From contig NZ_CP195158.1 in NCBI RefSeq assembly GCF_051200825.1, positions 3,348,001 to 3,412,000 of the forward strand: a stretch of 64,000 nucleotides of DNA. Direction: 5' to 3'. Source of the DNA: Formosa sp030427735 (GTDB taxonomy: Bacteria; Bacteroidota; Bacteroidia; Flavobacteriales; Flavobacteriaceae). The notes beneath the pieces were generated by a model. It had not been told where the DNA came from. It was given only the letters and a program-made list of their open reading frames with translations, and did no database searches. The number at the start of each line of letters is the position of its first letter. Position 1 is the first letter of the stretch. The position numbers and the translations under genes are program-made. Below are positions 52,098 through 61,200 of this stretch, piece after piece.

Positions 52098-54119
52098 ATG
52101 TCCACAGAAGTAATTGAACAAGAAGATATAGTATTAGAAGACAATCAACTGATTTGTGTTCTAACAGGTGAGGTTAAAAAAGTAAAAGCCCAAGAATCTA
52201 ACCTCCAGTCGGTAATTATCATGCTGAACGAAGAGTATGGTTTTGACCTAGATGATATGGAGCGTGATTTCAAAATTGAATATACCGATCCTGATACCGG
52301 AAAGTCCAAGAAGCAGAAAGTGGAATTGGTGGTTTTTGAAAAAGGCAAACCACATGAGCAAGAACATGTAATTCGTATCTGCATTGTTCAGGACGATAAG
52401 GTTAAGGAAACCGATAAAAAGAAAGGCTTGGCTGCAACACTTGAAAACGCTATGGGTGCTGTGGAAAGCTGCGAGTTCGGTTTGTGGGCAAACGGCTCTA
52501 GCTATCATTTCTTGCAAAAGGAAGACGATGCACTGGGATACGACTATGAATTTGTGGACTTGTCGGATTTCCCTGGGGAAGGTGAAACATTAGACGATCT
52601 TGACCGTGCAGACCGCTCTAGCAGTAGAAAGCCTGCAAACGATTCATTAATCAAAGTATTTAAGCGTTCGCATGACTACATCTACGGAAATGAGGGACGA
52701 AAGAAAGATGCCTTTTGGCAGTTGCTTAACCTTATTTTCTGTAAGCTCTATGATGAAAAACGCAGATTTATCTGTGCTGAAAATGGCGAAAGCTACCGCA
52801 GAAAGTTTTGGGTAGGTGTAAAAGAGCAAAACTCCGAAGATGGACGAAAAGCTGTTGCAGACCGAATTAAAGGTTTGTTTGAAGAGCTAAAATCGGATTC
52901 TGTTTTCTCAGAAGTGTTTGACGGTAATGAGGCTATTGGGTTAACTGATAAAGGACTTGCCTTTATTGCAGGTGAACTTGCTAAATATTCCTTCTTAGAT
53001 GCCTCTGTGGATGTTAAAGGAATGGCTTACGAAACCATTGTAAGCAACACACTAAAACAAGAAGCCGGACAATTCTTTACACCAAGAAATATTGTAAAAG
53101 CCATGGTAGAAATGCTGAACCCTACCGAAACGGATAGAATTCTGGATCCGTGTTGTGGTTCGGGAGGTTTCTTGGTAATGGCGTTAGACCATGTGCGTAA
53201 GCAAATTGCTACTGATATGTTTCCTGATTTAGATGGACCACTATTGGCAGAAAAGTTTAACTCTATTGAAGTAAACGAACGCATTAGACAATATGCAGAG
53301 CGAAGCATTTTTGGTTTTGACTTTGATCCTGACTTGAAAAAGGCAGCTCGTATGAACATGGTGATGGCAGGAGACGGACATGCCAACATCTTCCATGTAA
53401 ACTCATTGGCTTACCCTAACTGGGAGCACCCCGAAGAAATTGAAAAAATTAACGCTTCCATTAGTCGAAGTTTAAGTGAAATGAAAGACTTAGACAATGC
53501 CTATGGTAGCGATGCTCGTGAAAAGTTTGACATGGTATTTACCAACCCTCCATTTGGGGCTAAGGTAAAGGTAGAACAAGAAATTGCAAGCCAATACCAT
53601 TTATCTGCATATAGCGATGCTCCGGAAGTATTGTTTATTGAAGCATGCTACAACTTTTTAAAGCCGGGCGGTAAAATGGCAATTGTACTGCCTGATGGTA
53701 TTTTGGGGAACCCAAATACTCTACCGGTACGTGAATGGATTTTAGACAAATACAAAATACTCGCTTCTGTGGATTTGGCAGTAGAAGCCTTTTTACCACA
53801 AGTAGGTGTACAAGCCTCTCTTTTGTTTTTACAAAAGAAAACTGAGGTAGAACGCCAATTAGCCCAAGACAGTGCCGAAGATTACGATGTGTTTATGGCA
53901 ATTGCCGAAAAGCTTGGGAAAGACCGTAGAGGAAATCCTATCTACTTACGTGATGATGATGGTGCAGAAATGCTTTTTGATGTGGAAACCAAATACCTGA
54001 ATTACAAAAAGGATGGTTCAAAAGAGGTAAAAGCAAGGAAGGAGAAAGTGAAGCTCCTCGATGACGATTTACCAAAAATTACCGAGGCTTATTTCAATTT
54101 TTTAAAAGGAGATTTATAA
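52098..54119 (+). CDS. mad2: N6-adenine DNA methyltransferase (HsdM-like, MAD2-like)
   Basis: This 673-residue class I DNA methyltransferase has the SAM-binding motif LDPCCGSGGFL at 349-359 and the catalytic NPPF at 483-486 (MVFTNPPFGAK). QEAGQFFTPRNIV (residues ~321-333) before motif I is typical of the HsdM family. A ~120-residue N-terminal region precedes it (GLWANGSSYHFLQKED, like the type I HSDR_N fold). No restriction subunit HsdR is next to it. It would mark self DNA for the system, with the S-like protein giving specificity. The stop overlaps the next start by 1 bp. Confidence 0.85.
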   Translation: MSTEVIEQEDIVLEDNQLICVLTGEVKKVKAQESNLQSVIIMLNEEYGFDLDDMERDFKIEYTDPDTGKSKKQKVELVVFEKGKPHEQEHVIRICIVQDDKVKETDKKKGLAATLENAMGAVESCEFGLWANGSSYHFLQKEDDALGYDYEFVDLSDFPGEGETLDDLDRADRSSSRKPANDSLIKVFKRSHDYIYGNEGRKKDAFWQLLNLIFCKLYDEKRRFICAENGESYRRKFWVGVKEQNSEDGRKAVADRIKGLFEELKSDSVFSEVFDGNEAIGLTDKGLAFIAGELAKYSFLDASVDVKGMAYETIVSNTLKQEAGQFFTPRNIVKAMVEMLNPTETDRILDPCCGSGGFLVMALDHVRKQIATDMFPDLDGPLLAEKFNSIEVNERIRQYAERSIFGFDFDPDLKKAARMNMVMAGDGHANIFHVNSLAYPNWEHPEEIEKINASISRSLSEMKDLDNAYGSDAREKFDMVFTNPPFGAKVKVEQEIASQYHLSAYSDAPEVLFIEACYNFLKPGGKMAIVLPDGILGNPNTLPVREWILDKYKILASVDLAVEAFLPQVGVQASLLFLQKKTEVERQLAQDSAEDYDVFMAIAEKLGKDRRGNPIYLRDDDGAEMLFDVETKYLNYKKDGSKEVKARKEKVKLLDDDLPKITEAYFNFLKGDL

Positions 54120-55495
54120 TGGAAATAGCATCTGTACCTTATAAGAGCATTCTGAATGGCTCAAATATTATGAAGCCCAATTACCATTTAAACTATGGTA
54201 AAAAAAGGATAGAAAGAGCCGTCAAAAACAAGAAATCATTTATTCCACTCGGTGATGCAGTTAAAGATGTTTATACCGGGGGGATTTTTAAGCGTGTTTT
54301 CGTTGAAAAAGAAGAATATGGTTTGCCATATATATCTGCTCAACATATGATGAGCTCAAATCCTCTTGAAGTGGCTAAAACCATTTCGAAAAAATATACT
54401 CCAAGACAAGAGGATATGACTTTGAGAAATAAGCAAATATTGGTTAGCTGTGCAGGAACAGTTGGAAATGTAAGATTAATTGGTGAAGATTTAGATGGTG
54501 TAATTGGTTCACAGGATATAATCAGGGTGATAGCTAAAGAAGGTGATTATCCTTTTGGATATGTTTATGCTTACTTAGCTTCTCCTACGGCATACAATTA
54601 CATTCAATCATTCATCTATGGTTCAGTTGTTCCAAGAATAGAACCAAATACATTATCAAAACTTCCAGTTCCTTGTTTTTCTGAAGAAATACGAAAAAAA
54701 ATTCATTTACTCATTGAGGCATCACTCAATGAGAGAGGTAATGGAATTGAAATGTTAAAAAAGGCAGTTGCCCAATTAGAATCTCGTTTACCGGATTTAA
54801 ATAAAGAATCTATATACAGATTACCTCTTTCTAAAATTGGAAAATATAGATCGAGATTCGAAGCTACTCTTCAAATAAATAGTACTAATGAGTTTTATGC
54901 AAAACTAGAATTTGAAGGAGTTGAAATAAAACCAATTTCAGATTTATCAGCGTCTGTTTTTACTCCGAATATTTTTAAAAGAATCAAGGTAAAAAAATCA
55001 CAAAAGAGCGTTCCTTATTCAGGTGGTGCAGAATTATTGAATTTCAGACCCAAGCTAGATACATACCTTTCATCCAATACAAAAAACCTAGTTGATTATA
55101 AACTAAGACGGGGTTATTTAGCTATTCAAGATTCAGGTAGCATTCAATCTATGGGATATGTGTCAATAATTCCAGATTATTTAGATGGAATAGCAGCAAC
55201 AAACAATTTAGTAAGAGTCGTTCCAAATGAAGAAAATAACATGAATGAATACATTTATGCTTTTCTCAAAACTCAACAAGCCAATGCAATTCTTAAAAAC
55301 TCAGCATACGGAACTGGTCAGCTGCATATTGACACGAATCTTATTAAAGATCTCAAAGTTCCACTATTTAAAGATCTAATTAAAGATGTTAGCAATAGTG
55401 TAAAAGGCTACTTGAATCTGATTGAGCAGGCATATCAAAAAGAAAAAGAAGCAATCGACTTAGTAGAAAAAGAAATTGAATCATGGCAAAAATAA
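54119..55495 (+). CDS. mad3: Type I-like DNA specificity subunit with two TRDs (MAD3-like)
   Basis: This 458-residue protein has two target-recognition domains. The first spans residues ~38-200 (FIPLGDAVKDVYTGGIFKRV; SAGTVGNV-type and GSVVPRIEPNTLSKLPVP), a helical spacer follows around 205-245, and the second spans ~275-430 (VEIKPISDLSASVFTPNIF; ending TGQLHIDTNLIKDLKVP). This is the usual HsdS design; the DNA motif cannot be read from the sequence. It overlaps the methylase stop by 1 bp and the kinase start by 13 bp. Confidence 0.85.
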   Translation: MEIASVPYKSILNGSNIMKPNYHLNYGKKRIERAVKNKKSFIPLGDAVKDVYTGGIFKRVFVEKEEYGLPYISAQHMMSSNPLEVAKTISKKYTPRQEDMTLRNKQILVSCAGTVGNVRLIGEDLDGVIGSQDIIRVIAKEGDYPFGYVYAYLASPTAYNYIQSFIYGSVVPRIEPNTLSKLPVPCFSEEIRKKIHLLIEASLNERGNGIEMLKKAVAQLESRLPDLNKESIYRLPLSKIGKYRSRFEATLQINSTNEFYAKLEFEGVEIKPISDLSASVFTPNIFKRIKVKKSQKSVPYSGGAELLNFRPKLDTYLSSNTKNLVDYKLRRGYLAIQDSGSIQSMGYVSIIPDYLDGIAATNNLVRVVPNEENNMNEYIYAFLKTQQANAILKNSAYGTGQLHIDTNLIKDLKVPLFKDLIKDVSNSVKGYLNLIEQAYQKEKEAIDLVEKEIESWQK

Positions 55496-58400
55496 TTAAA
55501 CCACCCTATTTTGAATCGGTTGTGAATGCCGGAGAAAAGCGTTTGCTAGATTATTTAGAAGTAAACCTTCCGGATAGTTATTACTTGGTTCCTAATGTAG
55601 AAATTGCTTCTACTAATCCACGTAACAACCGTACGCAATATTGGGAATACGACTTAATTGTGGTGGCTCCCCATGCTGTATACAACATAGAAAACAAAGA
55701 TTGGAAAGGACGTATTGAAGGAGACGATAATTACTGGTATGTAAACGACAAGCAACGCAACAATCCATTAAGAACCGGTCGTCAAAAAACTGCCATACTC
55801 GCCTCTAAACTTAAAGAGCATCAATACGACTGGGGGAAAGCATGGATTCAAAACATGGTTACGCTTTCGTTCCCAAACACCTATACGCCTTCACTTTGGC
55901 AAGAAGCTGGCAAGCTTACTTTTCAGCTCGATGAAAAACTGATTGAATACATTACCGATCCTTATGGAGTTGGGAAATTAGAAAATGACATTGCCAATAT
56001 TCAAAAAGATATTATTGAGTTTTTAATCGGGAACCAAAGCAAGAAAGCTCCTGACGAAAAACGTGAAGTTGAAGGCTATGAGATTATTGAGGTTTTACAA
56101 CAAGAGCCAAACTTCACTGAGTATTTGGTAAAGCCAAAAGGTGTTACCTCTTCTATCCGCAAAAGAGTAAAAGAATTTTCCCTACAAGTTTCAGGTTTAT
56201 CACCTGAAGAGCTTCGCAAACGTGAGGAATCTATCAAGAACCAATACAAGGCATTGCATAAGATTAAGGCGAAACCTTTTATTCTGAATGTAGAGTTTAA
56301 GATTGACGAAGAAAACCACCTGTTTTATGAGATTTCAGACTTTTTAGATGAAAATTCGTTACGTGCAGAAGCTCGTTCCAAAACCTTCACTTTTCAAGAG
56401 AAAATTGGCATTCTTCGCAATATAATGGCTGCCTTAAAAGAGGCTCACAAGGAAAATATTTACCATAGAGACATCAACCCGGACAATATCTACATGAGCA
56501 GTGGTTATGCTTATTTAGGAAACTTCGGTAAATCATATTTCACCGATCATAACGAGCAAGGGTACACGGTAATGGCAACCATCAACGAGATGAATGCCAC
56601 GCCTTATCATCCTTTAGAATTGACTGTTGGTGATGCTTCTCGTTCATCAGACATCTACTCACTTGGGGTACTAATTTATTGGTTATTCACCAGTGAAGAG
56701 CCGTTTAAAACACCATACGAGTTAGACAAACTAGGTGGTCAAATACCGGAAGAAAAACTACCAAGCCATATCAACAAGGCTCTTCCTAAATGGTTGGATG
56801 AACTTTGCTTAAAAACCGTACTAACCGATGAGTTAAAACGCATTGACAGCATTGAGGAACTCGAAAACTTTATCAATGATTCCATTAAGGAATCACAAAC
56901 AGAGCCTCAGCCTGCTAAAACAACCCCTTCCAAAGTTCCACAACAGAAGGAAGCTCACGACTTAAAAGAGGGAGATCGTGTTGGAGAATATGTTATTCAC
57001 GAAATACTAGGACAAGGAGGTTATTCCAAAGTTTTCAAGGTTAAGCACAGTATTCAAGGTAAATACTACACCATGAAACTTTTCCATGAAAGTGTTAATG
57101 TTCAGTCTGTATCAGATGAATACAACGCACTAATCAACCTAAATCAAAACAACATTGTGAAGTTTGTTTGGAATGGAATTGCCCCTACCGGACAGTTTTT
57201 TACATTGATGGAGTTTTTGGATGGCGAAAACCTAAGCATGTACACTCGTACTGATGCTCGTCTTCCAATTTACCGTGTATATCAAGCTGCTAAAGATATT
57301 TTAGGAGCATTGGTTTCTATGCAAAACATGCCAAAACCAGTATTGCATAGAGATATTAAACCTCAAAACATTATTTGGGATAATCAGGAACGATTTGTTT
57401 TGATTGATTTCAATGTAGCTTCGTTTGCCGAAGACAATAAAGACTTTGTTGGAACCAACCCTTACTTGGCTCCAGACTTAATTACAGATAACTACAAAGT
57501 AAACTGGGATAAGTCGGCAGACACCTTTGCTTTGGGTATTACGCTGTATGAGCTTATTTGTAAGCAATACCCATGGGCTCCAGGGAAGCTTCCATTAATG
57601 AGCAAAGATCCTATTGCACCTAAAACCATAGAAGAAAGACTTTCAGATTCTTTTGAATCCTTTTTGTTAAAAGCGATAAGTCCAAATGGAGCTAATCGTT
57701 TTAAAAATGCCCAAGAAATGTTGGATGCCCTATTGGCAATTGGTGAAGAAGGCATTTTAGAAAGTAAAACAGCAAAAGCGGAACCTGCCGTTGAGATTGA
57801 AAAACAGGATGATTTTGTAAAATACATCAACTCTCTTTACAGTCAGTCGAAACATGGAAACTCAGGAACTAGAGCCAATTTTGATACCAATGTTTATGAT
57901 GAATTAACCTACACACCGACCAAACTGGATAACCACCTGATTCCGGCAATATTGGATGGTCAATTCAAGCTTTTAATCATTACCGGAAATGCCGGAGATG
58001 GTAAAACTGCTTTTATCAGAAAGATTGAAGAAGATAAAAACATCAGTCAATTGGAGCGTTTTGGTCATAAAAACGGAGCTCGATTCAAAATCAATGGCGT
58101 ATCGTTTGAAAGCAATTATGATGGTTCGCAAGATGAAGACGAAAGAGCCAACAATGAAGTACTGGAGAGCTTCTTCCAACCTTTTGAAGATATTTCAAAT
58201 TACAACCAAGCCAAAGAAGGTAGAATTATCGCCATCAACGAAGGTAGATTAGTTGAGTTCTTAAAAACCACACAGAAGCATAATGCACTTCACGATCATA
58301 TTGAGAATTACTTCTATAACGAAGGGCATCATGAATTGCCGGAAGGCTTAATGATTATTAACCTGAATTTACGTTCAGTGGCAGCTCAAACGGATAGCGA

Positions 58401-59634
58401 ACCAAGTTTATTCAGACAGCAAGTAAAAGCCCTTACTCAAAAGAAATTATGGAGTAAATGTGAAGGCTGCTCTTTGGCGAATCAATGCTTTATCAAATAC
58501 AATGTTGATTCTTTCAATGATACGGCTACCGGTGAAGAAGTAATAACAAGAATGGAATGGCTGCTAAGAACAGCTAGTCTAAAAAGAGAATTACACATCA
58601 CTATGAGGGACTTACGTTCTTTCATAGCCTACACGCTTACACGTGATTATGATTGTAAGGACATTGAAAGCTTGTACCAACAAAATCAATCCTCTCCGGA
58701 GCATTACTGGCAACATTATTACTTCAATATCACCAACCCTTCGGTTGACGATTCAGGTAATCAGGATAGATTAATCAAACTGCTCAGAGAAACCGATATT
58801 GGTGAAGTTTCCATTCCTGATTTGGATAGAGATCTGTTCTTCGGAAAACATCAATCGAAACATTACCTCGAATTTGCTGAAAGAGAAATCAATCTGTTGG
58901 ATGTATTTAATTCAACTGAAAGAATTAAACCAACCTATGAACAAGATGATAACGAAATAGCAAGAATAAAGACCATTCAAAAGAACTTTGTTCGTCATCA
59001 ATACTTCGAAGGAAAAGCGGAATTATTGAGCATTCAAAATGGCTATGTAAAAGACAATGGTGAAGAGGAAACCTTAAAGCTTCCTTCATACCTGTTGAGA
59101 TTGCCATACCACTCTGTATTCAAGTTTGTGAAGGTATTGGAAGAAGGTGATACAGACAACCATACAAAAGCAAGTATTTCAAGAGCTATTTCATTAAACG
59201 AAGGCTGCGATAATCCGGGAATAGACCAAAATTATTTGGTGCTTTCTTCTACGGAAATTAGAGATCCGTTTAGTAAGTCGTTCCGCTTATTTGACCTGAA
59301 CGATTTCGAGCTGTTTGTAAACAGAACAGATCATTTGGTGAAGTACCTGGAGTATGAACCGGATAGTTTAACCTTTAGACATAAAGGAAAAAATACGAAA
59401 CACATCAAGCTTACCATTTCCTTAGACCTATATGAAATGTTGTATTTCATTCAGCAAGGCTTTAGCCCATCATTGAATGACCTACGAGGAAAATTTGTGG
59501 AGTTAATCATCTTCAAAAACTTGTTGGAGAATCTGAACTACAAAGAAGTGGTAGTTACTAAGGATAATATGGAGTTTTTTAGAATCAGTAAAGACGAACA
59601 GAGCCGTCTTGAAATTCAACCAATGGAGATATAA
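55483..59634 (+). CDS. mad4: Giant NERD / double protein kinase / P-loop protein (MAD4-like)
   Basis: This 1383-residue protein has several domains. An N-terminal NERD nuclease-like region (~15-150) has IVVAPHAVYNIENKDWKG. A first kinase domain (~210-440) has HRDINPDN (~328) but NFG where DFG is expected (~346), so it may be a pseudokinase. A second, complete kinase (~500-760) has GQGGYSKVF, YTMKLF, LHRDIKPQN (~622), DFN (~642) and GTNPYLAPD. A P-loop region with GNAGDGKTAF (~835) and a four-Cys CEGCSLANQC (~993) follow. It resembles PglW-like kinases and MAD4. It acts as a signalling or sensing hub by inference. Confidence 0.85.
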   Translation: MAKIIKPPYFESVVNAGEKRLLDYLEVNLPDSYYLVPNVEIASTNPRNNRTQYWEYDLIVVAPHAVYNIENKDWKGRIEGDDNYWYVNDKQRNNPLRTGRQKTAILASKLKEHQYDWGKAWIQNMVTLSFPNTYTPSLWQEAGKLTFQLDEKLIEYITDPYGVGKLENDIANIQKDIIEFLIGNQSKKAPDEKREVEGYEIIEVLQQEPNFTEYLVKPKGVTSSIRKRVKEFSLQVSGLSPEELRKREESIKNQYKALHKIKAKPFILNVEFKIDEENHLFYEISDFLDENSLRAEARSKTFTFQEKIGILRNIMAALKEAHKENIYHRDINPDNIYMSSGYAYLGNFGKSYFTDHNEQGYTVMATINEMNATPYHPLELTVGDASRSSDIYSLGVLIYWLFTSEEPFKTPYELDKLGGQIPEEKLPSHINKALPKWLDELCLKTVLTDELKRIDSIEELENFINDSIKESQTEPQPAKTTPSKVPQQKEAHDLKEGDRVGEYVIHEILGQGGYSKVFKVKHSIQGKYYTMKLFHESVNVQSVSDEYNALINLNQNNIVKFVWNGIAPTGQFFTLMEFLDGENLSMYTRTDARLPIYRVYQAAKDILGALVSMQNMPKPVLHRDIKPQNIIWDNQERFVLIDFNVASFAEDNKDFVGTNPYLAPDLITDNYKVNWDKSADTFALGITLYELICKQYPWAPGKLPLMSKDPIAPKTIEERLSDSFESFLLKAISPNGANRFKNAQEMLDALLAIGEEGILESKTAKAEPAVEIEKQDDFVKYINSLYSQSKHGNSGTRANFDTNVYDELTYTPTKLDNHLIPAILDGQFKLLIITGNAGDGKTAFIRKIEEDKNISQLERFGHKNGARFKINGVSFESNYDGSQDEDERANNEVLESFFQPFEDISNYNQAKEGRIIAINEGRLVEFLKTTQKHNALHDHIENYFYNEGHHELPEGLMIINLNLRSVAAQTDSEPSLFRQQVKALTQKKLWSKCEGCSLANQCFIKYNVDSFNDTATGEEVITRMEWLLRTASLKRELHITMRDLRSFIAYTLTRDYDCKDIESLYQQNQSSPEHYWQHYYFNITNPSVDDSGNQDRLIKLLRETDIGEVSIPDLDRDLFFGKHQSKHYLEFAEREINLLDVFNSTERIKPTYEQDDNEIARIKTIQKNFVRHQYFEGKAELLSIQNGYVKDNGEEETLKLPSYLLRLPYHSVFKFVKVLEEGDTDNHTKASISRAISLNEGCDNPGIDQNYLVLSSTEIRDPFSKSFRLFDLNDFELFVNRTDHLVKYLEYEPDSLTFRHKGKNTKHIKLTISLDLYEMLYFIQQGFSPSLNDLRGKFVELIIFKNLLENLNYKEVVVTKDNMEFFRISKDEQSRLEIQPMEI

Positions 59635-59636
59635 CT

Positions 59637-61199
59637 ATGGCGATAAAATTAAATAAAGAAGAGAGCTTGTTCAGAAATGAACTGATTTTTACCGCAGATG
59701 CAAAAGCGGTAAACATAGATAATACCTTGGTGAATTTATTCATGCTTTTGAAGCACAATGGTATTCGTCCTAAGCAAAGAGCTCGTTCAGGTGGAAGTAC
59801 TTTTATTGAATTAGACACCCTAAAAAAGGTTTTTTCAAAACTCGAAGAAGAAGGCTCTATTAAAGGCTTTAAAGATAATCCTGATGCTGCCGAATTGTGG
59901 ATGCGTAGCAACCTAGTAAACATGGTGTTTAGAGGGAACGTGGATAAGGAAAAAATATCTTCCCTACGTCCGATACACCTAGAAAGCTATCGTGTAAGAA
60001 ATGCTGCTAACACAAGGGATTATAATACGGCAGACCAAGTGTATCTTATGTTGGGAGCTAATCCAACTGTTAAAGAAGACTTGAAAAACTTCTTGATGGA
60101 AGGTTGGGATCAGACTACCAATAAAATTAATGTAGGAAACGGCTTAGATGTAGATAGTTTAGGCTTATTACATATCATTAAAAATGTAAAACCCGGATTT
60201 TTAGAGAGTAATTCTACGCTAAATCAGATCAACCCTATCCTACAAAAACAGGCAGAACTTTTTTGTGATGATGTAAGAAGGTTATTGGTTTATAAGAGAC
60301 TGATTCCAAGAAATGTATTGATTGATTACTTAAAAACAATCACCTCATTCCACTTATCGCTATACATCCAAAAGTTGGTTCATTTCTTACCCAAAATGGT
60401 AGAATCAGGTAATACTGATATTGCAGATGATTGGAACATTGTATTAGATGCAACTGATAATTACGAAAGTAAGGTTGCTCGTTTAGCTGCCGATGATGCA
60501 GAAAGTTTAACCAACAAGATTTACGACTATGTAAAATCTACTTTTCAAGTAAATGCTGCACTAAGAAGGTTAAAACTGGATAAGACCAACTCAGAAAACC
60601 TGACTAAAGCATTGAAGATTTTACAAGAAAAACCTACGGATTTTGAAATCTACTTTGAAACCCAATGGGATAACCTATATAACTCATTGGAAGAAGAAGA
60701 TAAGCTTCTAATTGAGGACATGGTGAAATATGAGGACACCTATTTTGACCGTTACATCGAGCTTATTTTAAAGGCAAGAGGCACTTACCAATACAGGTAT
60801 CACATTCAGCTAATTGATAACCTTTCTCAAAAGAATAATGAAAGAGGTTTCATGGCACAAGGAAGAAGCAGAAAGCATCCGAGAAGATTTGTTCTGGGGA
60901 CAAGATTGCTTGAAACCCTTGTTCAGATTTTAGGATTAGAATCTAAGGACAATCAATTCCAAACTAGAAGTTTATCTATTGAAGAATTGGTGTCAAATAT
61001 TAGAGATAGATACGGATTGGTTATTAACGGACTAAATGAAGAACGTTTTGCAGATGCAGATTTACAAACGCATTTAGCTTTTAAAGAAAACATGGAGGCG
61101 TTTAAAATGAAGCTCCGTCAGATTGGTTTTTATAACGACCTGAGTGATGCTTATATCCTTCAAAGAATTAGACCACGCTACGAATTAAACGCTCAGTAA
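59637..61199 (+). CDS. 520-residue helical protein of the MADS-like operon
   Basis: This protein is mostly helical with no recognised catalytic motif. Distinct segments are HNGIRPKQRARSGGSTFIEL near the start, ADQVYLMLGANP, LIPRNVLIDYLKTITSFHLS, and a basic RKHPRRFVLGTRLLETL near the end. It begins 2 bp after the kinase stop and its product is likely part of the same complex. Position fits one of the later mad genes, which are partly of unknown function; I do not assign a number. Confidence 0.65.
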   Translation: MAIKLNKEESLFRNELIFTADAKAVNIDNTLVNLFMLLKHNGIRPKQRARSGGSTFIELDTLKKVFSKLEEEGSIKGFKDNPDAAELWMRSNLVNMVFRGNVDKEKISSLRPIHLESYRVRNAANTRDYNTADQVYLMLGANPTVKEDLKNFLMEGWDQTTNKINVGNGLDVDSLGLLHIIKNVKPGFLESNSTLNQINPILQKQAELFCDDVRRLLVYKRLIPRNVLIDYLKTITSFHLSLYIQKLVHFLPKMVESGNTDIADDWNIVLDATDNYESKVARLAADDAESLTNKIYDYVKSTFQVNAALRRLKLDKTNSENLTKALKILQEKPTDFEIYFETQWDNLYNSLEEEDKLLIEDMVKYEDTYFDRYIELILKARGTYQYRYHIQLIDNLSQKNNERGFMAQGRSRKHPRRFVLGTRLLETLVQILGLESKDNQFQTRSLSIEELVSNIRDRYGLVINGLNEERFADADLQTHLAFKENMEAFKMKLRQIGFYNDLSDAYILQRIRPRYELNAQ

Positions 61200-61200
61200 A

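Noticed and set aside
52098..55495. Classical type I restriction-modification system
   Set aside because: M- and S-like genes are present but no HsdR; a double-kinase NERD protein follows instead, so a MADS-like system fits better.
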